Below are positions 28,448 to 37,809 of a DNA stretch of 64,000 nt, one piece after another. The stretch covers positions 4,052,001-4,116,000 of the forward strand of contig NZ_CP011924.1 in the NCBI RefSeq assembly GCF_000238315.3. Reading direction: 5' to 3'. Numbering within the stretch: position 1 is the stretch's first letter; each line of letters begins with the position of its first letter. The notes under the pieces were generated by a model. That model was not told the DNA's origin. It did no database searches and was given only the letters and a program-made list of their open reading frames with translations. A program made the position numbers and the translations under genes. Origin of the DNA: Pseudoalteromonas piscicida (GTDB taxonomy: Bacteria; Pseudomonadota; Gammaproteobacteria; Enterobacterales; Alteromonadaceae).

Positions 28448-28925
28448 GAGTAGCCGCGATCTTTTATGCCGAAAAACACACCATAGCTGCGACGTTATGT
28501 CGCGAAAAAGCACACCGTAGCAGCGACTTTATGTCGCGAAAAAGCACACCGTAGCAGCGACTTTATGTCGCGAAGAAGCACACCGTAGCAGCGACTTTAA
28601 GTCGCGAAGAAGCACACCGTAGCAGCGACTTTAAGTCGCGAAAAAGCACATCGTAGCAGCGGACTTTATGTCGCGAAAAAACATACCGTAGCAGCGACTT
28701 TATGTCGCCAAGAAACACATCGTAGCAGCGACTTTATGTCGCGAAAAAGCACACCGTAGCAGCGACTTTAAGTCGCCAAGAAACACATCGTAGCAGCGGA
28801 CTTTATGTCGCGAAAAAGCACACCGTAGCAGCGACTTTATGTCGCGAAGAAGCACACCGTAGCAGCGACTTTAAGTCGCCAAGAAACACATCGTAGCAGC
28901 GGACTTTATGTCGCGAAAAAGCAAA
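28448..28925. repeat. 34-bp tandem hairpin array (about 12 units)
   Basis: Twelve units start with GTAGCAGCG at 28517, 28551, 28585, 28619, 28653, 28688, 28722, 28756, 28790, 28825, 28859 and 28893; degenerate units precede them from about 28448. Each unit carries the palindrome GCGAC-TTTAT-GTCGC after the GTAG head, then a spacer GCGAAAAAGCACACC or close variants (AAGAAACACATC). Three units have one extra G (GCGGAC) and are 35 bp. Units vary (TTTATG/TTTAAG), and the order of variants suggests duplications of several units at once. It lies between the convergent hflC and porin genes. Confidence 0.92.
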
Positions 28926-28937
28926 TCGTGACCAACA

Positions 28938-28961
28938 ATAAAAAAGCGGCCAATAGGCCGC
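28938..28961 (-). terminator. Intrinsic terminator of the porin gene
   Basis: GCGGCC at 28946-28951 pairs with GGCCGC at 28956-28961 around an AATA loop; on the minus strand a run of six T follows. Confidence 0.9.
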
Positions 28962-29005
28962 AGTTAGGAAGTGAATTGGTACTAGCCTATTAAAATAACA
29001 AAACC

Positions 29006-30166
29006 TTAAAACACGTACTTCACTGAAAGTTGTAGTCTGTCTAAATCACCTTCAAAGCCACTTTCTGTTTCCCGAGTACCCATCTTATATTCAGCACCAA
29101 AGGTAAGTTTTTTCACAGGAGAATAAAGTAGGTTTGCGCTGTAACTCATACTTGATTTTGTCGGATCGCCAGTCACCGCCAGCAAATCGCTTTCGTTATC
29201 AGCATTAAAGAAAGAGTATAAGAATGTTGAGCGGAACTGTTCATTCCAGCTATGTTGATAAGCGATAAAGCCCGACGTCGAGTCAATTGCATGTAACGAG
29301 TTACCGTCGTATACCGCGCCATTAGCAACGTTTAGGCCTACGTAACGACCAAGCCCTTGACCTTGGGTCAGCATAAATTTCAAGTTATTGTCACCAAAAT
29401 TAACACGACCAGATGCACTTATCCCAAATGAGCTTTCAGACTCATCAGCTCCACCGACTTTATAGGTAATTTGGCGCGCAAGTGCCGCTACCGCAATATG
29501 ACCCCAATCAGCATTGTGTGTGTAACGTGCAGTGAAATCAGGCATGCTAGCGTCATCAGTGACGACACGGCCACTATCTGCAGTGGTAACTGTGCTTTCT
29601 GGGTTTTCAATAGAGAAAGACCAGTTTCCCGTGGTGTATTTAGCCATGGCTTGGCGTACGAAAACGGTGCCTTCAGCTGGGCCGACGAAGTCTAAAGTCT
29701 CTGGTAGCGCACTAACATTTTGGAAGTTTGACCAAGCTTGACCGAACAAGAAGCCCTTGTAGCTCACAAAGGCTTGGCGAATACGAGGTGAGTAGGAGTT
29801 ACTAACACGCTCATTTCCTCCAGATGTAGAAATAAAGTCTAGCTCGATTTTAGTTTTGATACTGCTGCCATCATCGAGCTTAGTATCGGTCCCGAAGCTA
29901 AAGCGAGATTGGCGAGCGTGCATATCAAATACTGCGTCGCTATCTGAGTTAACCCCGACCGGGGTCGTACCAGGAACGTAAAAGTCTCGGCCGATATTTT
30001 GCGCCCCCAGCGCGCCGTCAGAAAAATCACTCCAAATGGCATCAAGCTTGATATAACCACCATAGTTAACTTTAGTATCGCCAATCTCAGCCGCAGTGGC
30101 AGGGAGAGTGCAGAGACTACTGATAGCAACTGCGAGCAGTTTTTTATTAATGTTATTCGTTGTCAT
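29006..30166 (-). CDS. DcaP-like outer-membrane porin
   Basis: An outer-membrane beta-barrel of 386 residues. A signal peptide (NKKLLAVAISSLCTLPATAA) is followed by KVNYGGYIKLDAIWSDFSDG, the start pattern of DcaP-family trimeric porins. Alternating strands fill the rest, and the chain ends in Phe (LQLSVKYVF), the BAM recognition signal. DcaP of Acinetobacter takes up dicarboxylates; the substrate here is unknown. ATG 30166 has AGGAACT before it; the frame extends 16 codons upstream without a ribosome site. It is divergent from acs, which could point to coordinated control of carbon uptake. Confidence 0.87.
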   Translation of the reverse strand: MTTNNINKKLLAVAISSLCTLPATAAEIGDTKVNYGGYIKLDAIWSDFSDGALGAQNIGRDFYVPGTTPVGVNSDSDAVFDMHARQSRFSFGTDTKLDDGSSIKTKIELDFISTSGGNERVSNSYSPRIRQAFVSYKGFLFGQAWSNFQNVSALPETLDFVGPAEGTVFVRQAMAKYTTGNWSFSIENPESTVTTADSGRVVTDDASMPDFTARYTHNADWGHIAVAALARQITYKVGGADESESSFGISASGRVNFGDNNLKFMLTQGQGLGRYVGLNVANGAVYDGNSLHAIDSTSGFIAYQHSWNEQFRSTFLYSFFNADNESDLLAVTGDPTKSSMSYSANLLYSPVKKLTFGAEYKMGTRETESGFEGDLDRLQLSVKYVF

Positions 30167-30485
30167 AATCCAGTTCCTCAATAGCTGTGCTTTGCAGTTG
30201 GCAGCAGCTGACATTCATTTTAATCATCACTAACTGTTGTTTAAGGTTGGTTTTTACTCAATTACCTATTGGTCTATTAGACTAAGGTGGCATACGGTAA
30301 ATGAGTGGAGGATAAGGCGAACATAACGTTTGTATCAAATTAGGTACGATTGGTAAGTTGTATGAAACTTTTACGTTTGCAGGTGTTCTACAACTAAGGT
30401 CTAATACTTAAACACCCAAGGCTGGGTGATCCTTAGGAAAAGCGTGTCTAGCAGACCTAGACCTCTAAATATAATGGAGATGACT
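30167..30485. promoter_or_regulatory. Divergent control region between porin and acs
   Basis: About 320 bases with no gene. The region is AT-rich. A short perfect inverted repeat GTCTA-T-TAGAC lies at 30272-30282. I could not find a convincing CRP half-site pair or a strong sigma-70 promoter by eye. Confidence 0.45.
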
Positions 30486-32426
30486 ATGTCACAGAGCATT
30501 TATCCAGTTCCTGAAAAAATCAAGAACGCAGCATTAATCAACGACGAGCAATATCAAGAACTATATCAAAAGTCGGTTGATGACCCCGCAGAGTTTTGGA
30601 AAGAGCACGGTCAACGTTTAGATTGGTTCAAACCTTATAGTAAAGTTAAAAATACCTCATTCGACAAAGGCCATATCAATATTAAATGGTATGAAGACGG
30701 CGTATTAAATGCCTCTTATAACTGTATCGATAGACACCTCGAAAAGCGCGCCGATAAAATCGCATTGATTTGGGAAGGCGATAACCCAGAACAAACAGAA
30801 AATATTACCTACCAACAACTACACGATGAAGTCGCAAAGCTTGCCAATGGCCTTAAGAGTCTAGGAGTTGCAAAGGGTGACCGCGTCGCTATCTACATGC
30901 CGATGACTCCACAGGCGATTTATGCCATGCAGGCCTGTGCAAGAATTGGTGCTATCCATTCCGTTGTGTTTGGGGGCTTTTCACCTTCAGCGATTGCAGA
31001 CCGTATCAAAGATTCTGGCGCCAAAGTTGTCATCACCTCAGATGAAGGTCGTCGCGGTGGTAATTGTGTGCCGCTTAAGGCAAATGTCGATGAAGCGGTA
31101 GCGCAAGCTGGCGTCACCACTATCGAGCATGTGATTGTACATCAATTAACAGGTGGCGATGTTGAATGGAATGCTCACGATGTATGGTGGCATGAATTAG
31201 TTGCTGATAAACCTGCCGAATGTGAACCTGAAATGATGAATGCGGAAGATCCGCTCTTTATTCTTTATACCTCGGGCTCTACCGGTCAGCCGAAAGGGGT
31301 AGTGCATACTACGGGTGGATACCTAGTGTATGCATCAATGACCCATGAGTATGTATTCGACCTTCAAGAAGATGATATTTACTGGTGTAGCGCGGATGTG
31401 GGCTGGATCACGGGTCACAGTTATATTGCTTATGGTCCACTAGTAAATGGTTGTACTCAAGTTGTATTCGAAGGCGTGCCGACTTATCCAACGTCTGGTC
31501 GCATGGGTGAAATCGTTGATAAACATGGTGTTACTATTCTCTATACTGCACCTACCGCGATCCGTGCGTTGATGGCGAAGGGTGATGAGCCGACAGCAAG
31601 TTCTAAGCGTGACAGTTTACGTATTTTGGGTTCGGTCGGTGAGCCAATTAATCCAGAGGCTTGGTCTTGGTATTATGAGCAAATTGGTAATAGTGATTGT
31701 CCTATCGTAGATACTTGGTGGCAAACCGAAACGGGCGGCATCATGATCACGCCACTACCTGGCGCTACTGCACTTAAGCCGGGTTCTGCGACCCGTCCAT
31801 TCTTTGGTATTGCTCCTGCACTATTTGACGCGGAAGGTAATACGCTGACAGGCGCGACCGAAGGTAATTTGGTGATTTTGGATAGCTGGCCTTCACAAGC
31901 CCGTACGGTTTATGGCGACCATGAGCGCTTTGAACAAACGTACTTCTCCGTTTATCCTGGCGTTTATTTTACGGGCGATGGTTGTCGCCGTGATGAAGAC
32001 GGTTACTACTGGATCACAGGTCGTGTGGATGATGTACTTAACGTTTCAGGTCACCGCCTCGGTACTGCTGAAATTGAAAGTGCGCTAGTCGCTCACGAAG
32101 CGGTTGCTGAAGCGGCTGTGGTAGGCTATCCACACGACATTAAAGGCCAAGGGATCTATGTCTATATCACGCCAAATGAAGGGGTAACGGTATCTGACGA
32201 GTTAACTAAAGAGGTGAGAAATTGGGTGCGTAAAGAGCTAAGCCCAATTGCAACCCCTGACATGATCCAATGGTCTCCAGGTTTACCTAAAACCCGCTCT
32301 GGTAAAATCATGCGCCGTATTTTGCGTAAGATTGCAGCCAACGAGTATCAACAGTTAGGTGATACTTCTACACTTGCCGATCCAAGTGTGGTTGATGAAT
32401 TAATCGAGAATAGATTGAATCGTTAA
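30486..32426 (+). CDS. acs: Acetyl-CoA synthetase
   Basis: Acs activates acetate to acetyl-CoA through acetyl-AMP and serves acetate scavenging. It belongs to the ANL superfamily: P-loop-like [18 protein letters not shown], the core [11 protein letters not shown], the hinge [20 protein letters not shown], and the C-terminal catalytic Lys in [10 protein letters not shown], which is acetylated by Pat in other bacteria. ATG 30486 is preceded by GGAG and gives the normal length of 646 residues; the frame extends 20 codons upstream. A strong terminator follows before the adjacent response-regulator gene. Confidence 0.97.
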   Translation: MSQSIYPVPEKIKNAALINDEQYQELYQKSVDDPAEFWKEHGQRLDWFKPYSKVKNTSFDKGHINIKWYEDGVLNASYNCIDRHLEKRADKIALIWEGDNPEQTENITYQQLHDEVAKLANGLKSLGVAKGDRVAIYMPMTPQAIYAMQACARIGAIHSVVFGGFSPSAIADRIKDSGAKVVITSDEGRRGGNCVPLKANVDEAVAQAGVTTIEHVIVHQLTGGDVEWNAHDVWWHELVADKPAECEPEMMNAEDPLFILYTSGSTGQPKGVVHTTGGYLVYASMTHEYVFDLQEDDIYWCSADVGWITGHSYIAYGPLVNGCTQVVFEGVPTYPTSGRMGEIVDKHGVTILYTAPTAIRALMAKGDEPTASSKRDSLRILGSVGEPINPEAWSWYYEQIGNSDCPIVDTWWQTETGGIMITPLPGATALKPGSATRPFFGIAPALFDAEGNTLTGATEGNLVILDSWPSQARTVYGDHERFEQTYFSVYPGVYFTGDGCRRDEDGYYWITGRVDDVLNVSGHRLGTAEIESALVAHEAVAEAAVVGYPHDIKGQGIYVYITPNEGVTVSDELTKEVRNWVRKELSPIATPDMIQWSPGLPKTRSGKIMRRILRKIAANEYQQLGDTSTLADPSVVDELIENRLNR

Positions 32427-32467
32427 CTGAATAACTTGAATTGCGACCTAATATAAACATACTATAA

Positions 32468-32501
32468 CGGCTGTTATCTTTACGATAACAGCCGATTTTT
32501 T
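32468..32501 (+). terminator. Intrinsic terminator of acs
   Basis: CGGCTGTTATC at 32468-32478 pairs with GATAACAGCCG at 32484-32494 and is followed by ATTTTTTA. It ends just before the ribosome site of the next gene. Confidence 0.93.
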
Positions 32502-32512
32502 AGGAGCATAGC

Positions 32513-33166
32513 ATGTATCAGTTTTTAATCGCGGATGATCATCCTCTATTTCGAGAGGCGCTTAAGGGGGCTCTAAAAGCGCAGTTTGAAGGACTAGAGG
32601 TATTCGAATCTGAAAACTTTGACACTACGCTCTCGGTCTTACAACAACAAGAAGAACTAGACCTACTCCTGCTCGATTTACATATGCCGGGCAATGGTGA
32701 TTTATATGGACTAATTCGGATCCGTGAGGATCACCCAAGTCTTCCAGTTGTTGTGGTTTCGGGAAGCGAAGACCTCTCTATCATTTCTAAAGTGATGGGA
32801 TACGGCGCGATGGGTTTTATCCCAAAAGCGGCGTCAGTAGAACAAATTACCGAAGCCATAGAGCAAGTGCTCGAAGGTGACACGTGGTTGCCTGAAGGCA
32901 TGAAAGACAAAGTGGCTGAACTCGAAGGGGAAGACAAAGAGCTTGCCCAACAAGTGGCCTCGCTCACGCCACAGCAATATAAAGTGCTGCAATATTTACA
33001 CGAAGGCTTGCTGAATAAGCAAATTGCCTATGAGCTAAATATTTCAGAGGCAACGGTGAAAGCACATATCACCGCTATCTTCAGAAAGTTGGGTGTCTAT
33101 AACCGTACTCAAGCCGTATTGATTGCTTCAAAACTACAACTAGAACCTATCGAAGCGAATGACTAA
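32513..33166 (+). CDS. LuxR/NarL-family response regulator (possibly CrbR-like)
   Basis: A 217-residue regulator with an N-terminal receiver (acidic pair Asp8/Asp9, phospho-Asp55 in LLLLDLHMPG) and a C-terminal LuxR-type helix-turn-helix (LTPQQYKVLQYLHEGLLNKQ, then ISEATVKAHITAIFRKLGV). It starts 12 nt after the acs terminator. In Vibrio and Pseudomonas a regulator of this type, CrbR, activates acs together with the kinase CrbS. Adjacency to acs makes that role plausible here, but it is an inference, and no CrbS-like transporter-kinase is in the window. ATG 32513 follows TAGGAG. Confidence 0.88.
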   Translation: MYQFLIADDHPLFREALKGALKAQFEGLEVFESENFDTTLSVLQQQEELDLLLLDLHMPGNGDLYGLIRIREDHPSLPVVVVSGSEDLSIISKVMGYGAMGFIPKAASVEQITEAIEQVLEGDTWLPEGMKDKVAELEGEDKELAQQVASLTPQQYKVLQYLHEGLLNKQIAYELNISEATVKAHITAIFRKLGVYNRTQAVLIASKLQLEPIEAND

Positions 33167-33177
33167 TTTCGCATCAT

Positions 33178-33205
33178 TGCTTGCAAGGTGCTTACCTTGC
33201 AAGCA
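33178..33205. terminator. 12-bp hairpin between convergent genes
   Basis: TGCTTGCAAGGT pairs exactly with ACCTTGCAAGCA around a GCTT loop. It lies between the response-regulator and VWA genes; no T tract, so efficiency is uncertain. Confidence 0.6.
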
Positions 33206-33213
33206 GCACTGCT

Positions 33214-34398
33214 TTAGCTCAATTCTTTAAACGCCTGACTTAGACCCTCTATTGTTAGCGGATACATTCTGTTTTGCATCAATTGATTTATTAGCTCTAT
33301 TGAATGGTAATAAGACCAATAGCTTTGCGGCTGAGGATTAAGCCAAGCCACCTTACTGAAGTGATTGGTTAAACGATTCAGCCAAGTGGCGCCTGCTTCT
33401 TGATTCCAATGCTCTACGCTACCGCCGGGATAGGTGATTTCATAGGGGCCCATTGTCGCGTCACCAACAAATATTAGCCGATAGTCTGAGCCGTAACGGT
33501 TAATTAGCTGATAAGTATCAAGTAATTCGCTGTCACGACGGTCATTATCGTGCCAAACATGTTCGTACACACAATTATGAAAGTAAAAAAACTCAAGGTG
33601 CTTAAATTCACTGTGTGCGGCACTGAATAGTTGCTCACAAAGCTGGATATGGTCATCCATAGAGCCACCAATATCAAACAGCATCAATACCTTCACAGAG
33701 TTATGTCGCTCAGGAGCCATTTTCACATCCAACATGCCGCCTTGTCTTGCGGTTGCGCGAATAGTTTCATTAAGGTCGAGCTGATCACTTGCTCCGCTGC
33801 GCGCAAATTTACGCAATTGCTTGAGTGCAAGCTTAATATTGCGGCTGCTGATGTCGGTATTACTGTCGAGATTACGATACTGCCGCTTATCCCATACTTT
33901 TACGGCTTTCCGGTGGCGATTTCCATCTTGGCCAATGCGGATCCCTTCAGGATTATAGCCGTAAGCGCCAAAGGGGGAGGTGCCCCCTGTACCAACCCAT
34001 TTATTGCCGCCTGCGTGACGTTTTTGTTGCTCAGCCAAGCGTGCTTTTAACGTTTCAAGGAGCTTATCGAGTCCACCCATGGCGTTCAGTTTGGCTTTTT
34101 CTTCTTCAGACAGTGATTTCTCAAACTCTTTACGCAACCAATCCTCTGGCAATTGCTGCTGTTGAAGTTGTGAGAAGAGGTCTATTGACTCTATTCCCTC
34201 AAAGTAATCAGCAAACGCACGGTCGAATTTATCAAACAAGGTCTCATCTTTCACGAAGATGGTTTTTGCCAAAAAGTAAAAGCCGTCTAGATCGGCAAAG
34301 CAAACTTCTTTATCCAGCGCCTCTAAACAGTCTAGTAATTCGCGCAGGCTCGCTTTGATACCGTAACGTCTAAGGGTGAGTACAAAATCGATGAGCAT
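33214..34398 (-). CDS. VWA (CoxE-like) domain protein
   Basis: A 394-residue cytosolic protein. The N-terminal helical part (MLIDFVLTLRRYGIKASLRE) and the C-terminal von Willebrand A domain, with the metal-site motif MLFDIGGSMDDHIQL (a variant of DxSxS) and LIFVGDATMGPYE, match the CoxE-like proteins that pair with MoxR ATPases. It lies 2 nt after the MoxR gene on the same strand. Such pairs act as chaperones that insert cofactors or remodel a target complex; the target is unknown. A Gly-rich segment (HAGGNKWVGTGGTSPFG) lies mid-protein. Confidence 0.86.
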   Translation of the reverse strand: MLIDFVLTLRRYGIKASLRELLDCLEALDKEVCFADLDGFYFLAKTIFVKDETLFDKFDRAFADYFEGIESIDLFSQLQQQQLPEDWLRKEFEKSLSEEEKAKLNAMGGLDKLLETLKARLAEQQKRHAGGNKWVGTGGTSPFGAYGYNPEGIRIGQDGNRHRKAVKVWDKRQYRNLDSNTDISSRNIKLALKQLRKFARSGASDQLDLNETIRATARQGGMLDVKMAPERHNSVKVLMLFDIGGSMDDHIQLCEQLFSAAHSEFKHLEFFYFHNCVYEHVWHDNDRRDSELLDTYQLINRYGSDYRLIFVGDATMGPYEITYPGGSVEHWNQEAGATWLNRLTNHFSKVAWLNPQPQSYWSYYHSIELINQLMQNRMYPLTIEGLSQAFKELS

Positions 34399-34400
34399 GA

Positions 34401-35234
34401 TCAGCGGCGGCTCATAAAGGCGAGCTTCTCAACCAAAGAAACATCTTGCTCGTTTTTAAGTAGCGCACCAAATAACGGCATTAGGCCACCTTGGTTAGAT
34501 TTGTCATGCAACGCGTCAGGGGAAATATCTTCAGCTAATAGTAGTTTTAACCAGTCGAGTAGCTCACTCGTACTTGGCTTTTTCTTTAGGTTTGGTGTGT
34601 CGCGTAATTGGAAAAAGCTTTCGAGTGCTCGTTGTACTAAATTTGCTTTAATATGTGGAAAATGCACGTCTACAATTTGCTGCATCTCTTCTTTGCTCGG
34701 AAAGTCGATGTAGTGGAAAAAGCAGCGGCGTAAAAAGGCATCTGGTAGCTCTTTTTCATTGTTTGAAGTGATAATAACGATGGGGCGCACCTTTGCCTTT
34801 ACTTGCTCGTTAGTTTCGTAGACATGAAACTCCATTTTATCGAGTTCTAACAGTAGATCATTGGGAAACTCAATATCGGCTTTGTCGATTTCATCAATCA
34901 GCAGAACGGGGCGCTTTGTGGCGGTAAATGCCTGCCACAGCTTACCTTTGATGATGTAATTGCCAACGTCATTAACGCGAGGATCGCCAAGTTGACTATC
35001 GCGTAAACGCGAGACCGCATCGTATTCGTACAGGCCTTGCTGGGCTTTGGTTGTTGACTTTATATGCCATTGGATTAGTTCGGTATCTAAACTTTTTGCC
35101 AGTTCTTCGGCAAGTAAGGTCTTGCCTGTACCTGGCTCACCTTTAATGAGGAGGGGTTTTTCTAAAACGATGGCCGCATTCACGGCCTGTTGTAGAGCTG
35201 AGGTAGCAATATATTGATCAGTACCTTTAAACAT
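34401..35234 (-). CDS. MoxR family AAA+ ATPase
   Basis: A 277-residue AAA+ protein: Walker A GEPGTGKTLLAEELA, Walker B VLLIDEIDKADIEF, sensor 1 region IVIITSNNEKELPDAFLRRC with the arginine finger, and a C-terminal lid. MoxR ATPases work with a VWA partner, here the next gene, starting 2 nt after this one's stop. It is the first gene of the pair. The DUF1653 gene upstream on the same strand ends 46 nt away, so it may belong to the same transcript. The substrate is unknown. Confidence 0.92.
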   Translation of the reverse strand: MFKGTDQYIATSALQQAVNAAIVLEKPLLIKGEPGTGKTLLAEELAKSLDTELIQWHIKSTTKAQQGLYEYDAVSRLRDSQLGDPRVNDVGNYIIKGKLWQAFTATKRPVLLIDEIDKADIEFPNDLLLELDKMEFHVYETNEQVKAKVRPIVIITSNNEKELPDAFLRRCFFHYIDFPSKEEMQQIVDVHFPHIKANLVQRALESFFQLRDTPNLKKKPSTSELLDWLKLLLAEDISPDALHDKSNQGGLMPLFGALLKNEQDVSLVEKLAFMSRR

Positions 35235-35280
35235 AATTCAACTTCTTGTGGTCAGATGAGATAGGCTCATCTTGCCACAA

Positions 35281-35517
35281 TCAGCTTTTCGCTGCCAACC
35301 CTGCTTCGGTTTCGATTAAGGTGAAGCGAGGCACCGCTTCGCCTTCGACCATAACGTCTTCTAAAAACATTTCAAGTGGTCGAACCCAAAAACTCATATC
35401 TCCATATAGGGTTTGATAAACCACTTGCTTCTCTTGTGTTTCACTGTGCGTTGCCAAAGCATGCACACGATAAAGTTTTCCTTTGTAGTGGCGGTAAATT
35501 CCAGGTGTGATATCCAC
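35281..35517 (-). CDS. DUF1653 protein
   Basis: A small protein with the DUF1653 signature (DITPGIYRHYKGKLYRVHALATHSE, split by family convention, and YQTLYGDMSFWVRPLEMF). Its function is not established. The open frame reaches 35580, but homologues begin at the TPGIYRHYKG segment; GTG 35517 has GGAG about 9 nt upstream and gives 78 residues, so I prefer it. The longer form would overlap the likely -10 box (TATAAT at 35566-35571) of the divergent gene. Confidence 0.82.
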   Translation of the reverse strand: MDITPGIYRHYKGKLYRVHALATHSETQEKQVVYQTLYGDMSFWVRPLEMFLEDVMVEGEAVPRFTLIETEAGLAAKS

Positions 35518-35601
35518 TAATTCAAGCTCCAAAAAATAAAAGCCGTACGTGACGGACTGAAATGTTATAATCCGTGCCATTAAGACTGAAGGTGTTTAAA
35601 A

Positions 35602-36072
35602 ATGAATTATATTGCGCTGGACGATTATAAGAAAGCTTGGGTTTTCAAACATAAAGATCTTCCAATCGAAGAATCCGACCTGGCATTGATAAAACCAATG
35701 TCAGCGGCGCGCGCTGCGGTGCTTTGGAGCACTATGGTAAGCAACGAAAAAGATCACCCTGATTTCTTTGATAAAACAGATTGGGTTGGTAAAGCGGACT
35801 CATGGCAAGAAACCCTCAATTGGGAGCAGCCGTGGGAAGCAGGAGAAGCATTTCCTGAAACGATCGAGCAATTTCTTGATTGGCAAGCCAATACCACCGT
35901 GTATTTTTGTCTCTCTCGAGATGATGTGATCGAGACCTGCTTTGACGTGTTTAAGCGATGTTGGCAGAACTTTATGTTTTTGACTGACGGTAGTTTCTTA
36001 ATAGGAAAAAAACGCAGTTCGGTAGTACAATTTATGGCTGAGGGGCAAGCAAAACTAGGAACCAAGCCGTAA
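35602..36072 (+). CDS. DUF2947 family protein
   Basis: A soluble protein of 156 residues with many Trp residues, opening with MNYIALDDYKKAWVFKHKDL and containing FCLSRDDVIETCFDVFKRCW. I recognise the pattern as DUF2947, found in Vibrio and Alteromonadales; function unknown. A TATAAT at 35566-35571 is a plausible -10 box. No signal peptide or membrane segment is seen. Confidence 0.72.
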   Translation: MNYIALDDYKKAWVFKHKDLPIEESDLALIKPMSAARAAVLWSTMVSNEKDHPDFFDKTDWVGKADSWQETLNWEQPWEAGEAFPETIEQFLDWQANTTVYFCLSRDDVIETCFDVFKRCWQNFMFLTDGSFLIGKKRSSVVQFMAEGQAKLGTKP

Positions 36073-36171
36073 GCAAGTACAACAGAGCAGTTTGCTTTGA
36101 TTTGAAACATGGCTAGTGTATAAAGGATGTACACCAGTCTACAAAAGTAGATTGCATTGACAGGAGGCGTT

Positions 36172-36801
36172 TTGGAGCAACAGCAAAATACAATCTGGTA
36201 TGACGAAGCATCTCGCCTTGTATTTGCCGAGCTTGTAAACGTATTTTATGCCAGAGAGTTGCCGAAACTTGCTGAACTCTCCGATCATACTCGCCTTCAG
36301 CGTTTGTTAAACAGCCTACCGTATTATGTTGAGCGCGCGGCCACACATATTATTCATGGTGACGTCCCGCTTGAGCTAGATAGTTTCAATGGATGTTGGT
36401 TAGCAAAGCAAAAATCACAGCCTAAATGTGATGACGCTGCCAACGCAGCATTTTTTACCACTAAGGTGAAAGTGGGGCTGGTGGTTCCTGTGCTATATGC
36501 AGACTCGACGGGGACAACCGTGAGGCTCGACAGTGTCGACCAAGTGAATGAGGCTGACAAATTGCACTGCAACCAATTTGGCTGGTTTAGTGTTAATGGC
36601 AATAGCTTACAAGCAAGCGACGAAGCGCGTGTACAATTGCTAAAACCAACAAAAGTGTTAATGACAGCGGCTTGTTGTGGCCATACTTGGTATTTTGGCA
36701 AAGCGGTAGTACCGAGAAGGCTGACGCTAAGAGAAATGTTACTTGCCAGTTCAATTAATTGGCCACAAGTACAAAAAACAAAAACGAGTCAACTATCCTA
36801 A
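36172..36801 (+). CDS. Uncharacterised protein upstream of ftsB
   Basis: An unrecognised 209-residue protein, probably soluble, with no signal peptide or membrane helix. It contains CCGHTWYFGKAVVPRRLTLR near the C-terminus and several scattered Cys residues (WLAKQKSQPKCDDAANAAFF). AGGAGG at 36162-36167 is a strong ribosome site, but it lies only 4 nt before TTG 36172; the alternative TTG 36157 would include the site within the gene. It ends 32 nt before ftsB, so it may be co-transcribed with it. Confidence 0.65.
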   Translation: MEQQQNTIWYDEASRLVFAELVNVFYARELPKLAELSDHTRLQRLLNSLPYYVERAATHIIHGDVPLELDSFNGCWLAKQKSQPKCDDAANAAFFTTKVKVGLVVPVLYADSTGTTVRLDSVDQVNEADKLHCNQFGWFSVNGNSLQASDEARVQLLKPTKVLMTAACCGHTWYFGKAVVPRRLTLREMLLASSINWPQVQKTKTSQLS

Positions 36802-36833
36802 TCGACTCAAAAAACAGAAGTTTGGATTAAGCA

Positions 36834-37127
36834 ATGCGATTTTTTCAGTTAGCGCTGTTGGTTTTAGCGCTATTTATTCAGTACAGACTTTGGTTCGGCC
36901 ACAACGGCGTGGAGGACTACACTCGGATAAAATCCGTGGTTAAATCGCACCAAGAAACCAATGCCAATCTCAGTAAACGAAATAAATTATTAAAAGCGGA
37001 TATCGACGATTTAAAACTCGGCCTTGAAGGGGTTGAGGAGCGTGCTCGTCATGAGCTCGGCATGATTAAGCCTGGCGAAACTTTTATCCGTGTATTACCG
37101 AAAGTACCTCATGAAAAGAAACGATAA
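36834..37127 (+). CDS. ftsB: Cell division protein FtsB
   Basis: FtsB is a short bitopic protein of the FtsQLB divisome complex. It has an N-terminal membrane helix (residues 3-21, FFQLALLVLALFIQYRLWF) followed by a periplasmic coiled coil (NANLSKRNKLLKADIDDLK) and the conserved end LGMIKPGETFIRV. The 97 residues are normal. It overlaps ispD by 17 nt, the arrangement seen in E. coli. Confidence 0.96.
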   Translation: MRFFQLALLVLALFIQYRLWFGHNGVEDYTRIKSVVKSHQETNANLSKRNKLLKADIDDLKLGLEGVEERARHELGMIKPGETFIRVLPKVPHEKKR

Positions 37128-37809
37128 ACTTGCAGTCGTCATCCCCGCAGCTGGGGTTGGCAGTCGTATACAGGCGCAGATGCCTAAACAATATATTCCA
37201 CTATTAGGCAAACCGATTTTAGTACACACACTGGAAAAACTAGCCGGGCTTGAGTGCGTCAGTCAATTTATGGTCGCCGTTTCCAAAGAAGATGGATATT
37301 TTTCATCGGCGTTACTGCCTGATAGCCGTTTTAGCCACTGCGAAGGTGGACAAGAACGTGCCGACTCTGTTTTATTGGCGCTAAAAGCATTGGCACCAAG
37401 TCGCCCTGACTGGGTGTTAGTTCATGATGCAGCTCGACCTTTAGTAGCGCTGGATGATATTCATCAGCTGATTTCACAATGTATAAATCAACAGCAAGGT
37501 GGCATACTGGCTGCCAAGGTTAAAGATACCATCAAACGCGGTGCGGAGTTGGTACAGGAGACCGTACCTAGAGCGTCGTTATGGCAGGCTTTTACGCCTC
37601 AAATGTTTAGGTATGAAGAGTTATTGGCGGCATTGGAGCTTGGGCTTTCTCAAGGTGCACATATCACAGATGAAGCATCTGCGATGGAATTACAAAATCG
37701 GCCAGTCCAACTCATTGCCGCGCGTACGGATAACATTAAGATCACGACGCCGGAGGATTTACCTCTGGCGGAGTTTATAATTCAACAACAAGGTAAACAG
37801 CATGATTAG
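37111..37809 (+). CDS. ispD: 2-C-methyl-D-erythritol 4-phosphate cytidylyltransferase
   Basis: IspD forms CDP-ME in the MEP isoprenoid pathway. The nucleotide-binding motif [17 protein letters not shown] is at the N-terminus, with VHDAARPL and the C-terminal [14 protein letters not shown] 37111 gives 232 residues; the frame opens seven codons earlier inside ftsB. It overlaps ispF by 8 nt, which fits the known coupling of the two activities (fused in some bacteria). Confidence 0.97.
   Translation: MKRNDKLAVVIPAAGVGSRIQAQMPKQYIPLLGKPILVHTLEKLAGLECVSQFMVAVSKEDGYFSSALLPDSRFSHCEGGQERADSVLLALKALAPSRPDWVLVHDAARPLVALDDIHQLISQCINQQQGGILAAKVKDTIKRGAELVQETVPRASLWQAFTPQMFRYEELLAALELGLSQGAHITDEASAMELQNRPVQLIAARTDNIKITTPEDLPLAEFIIQQQGKQHD

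Noticed and set aside
28448..28925. CRISPR array
   Set aside because: The units abut as whole 34-bp repeats with only minor variation; there are no unique spacers and no cas genes.
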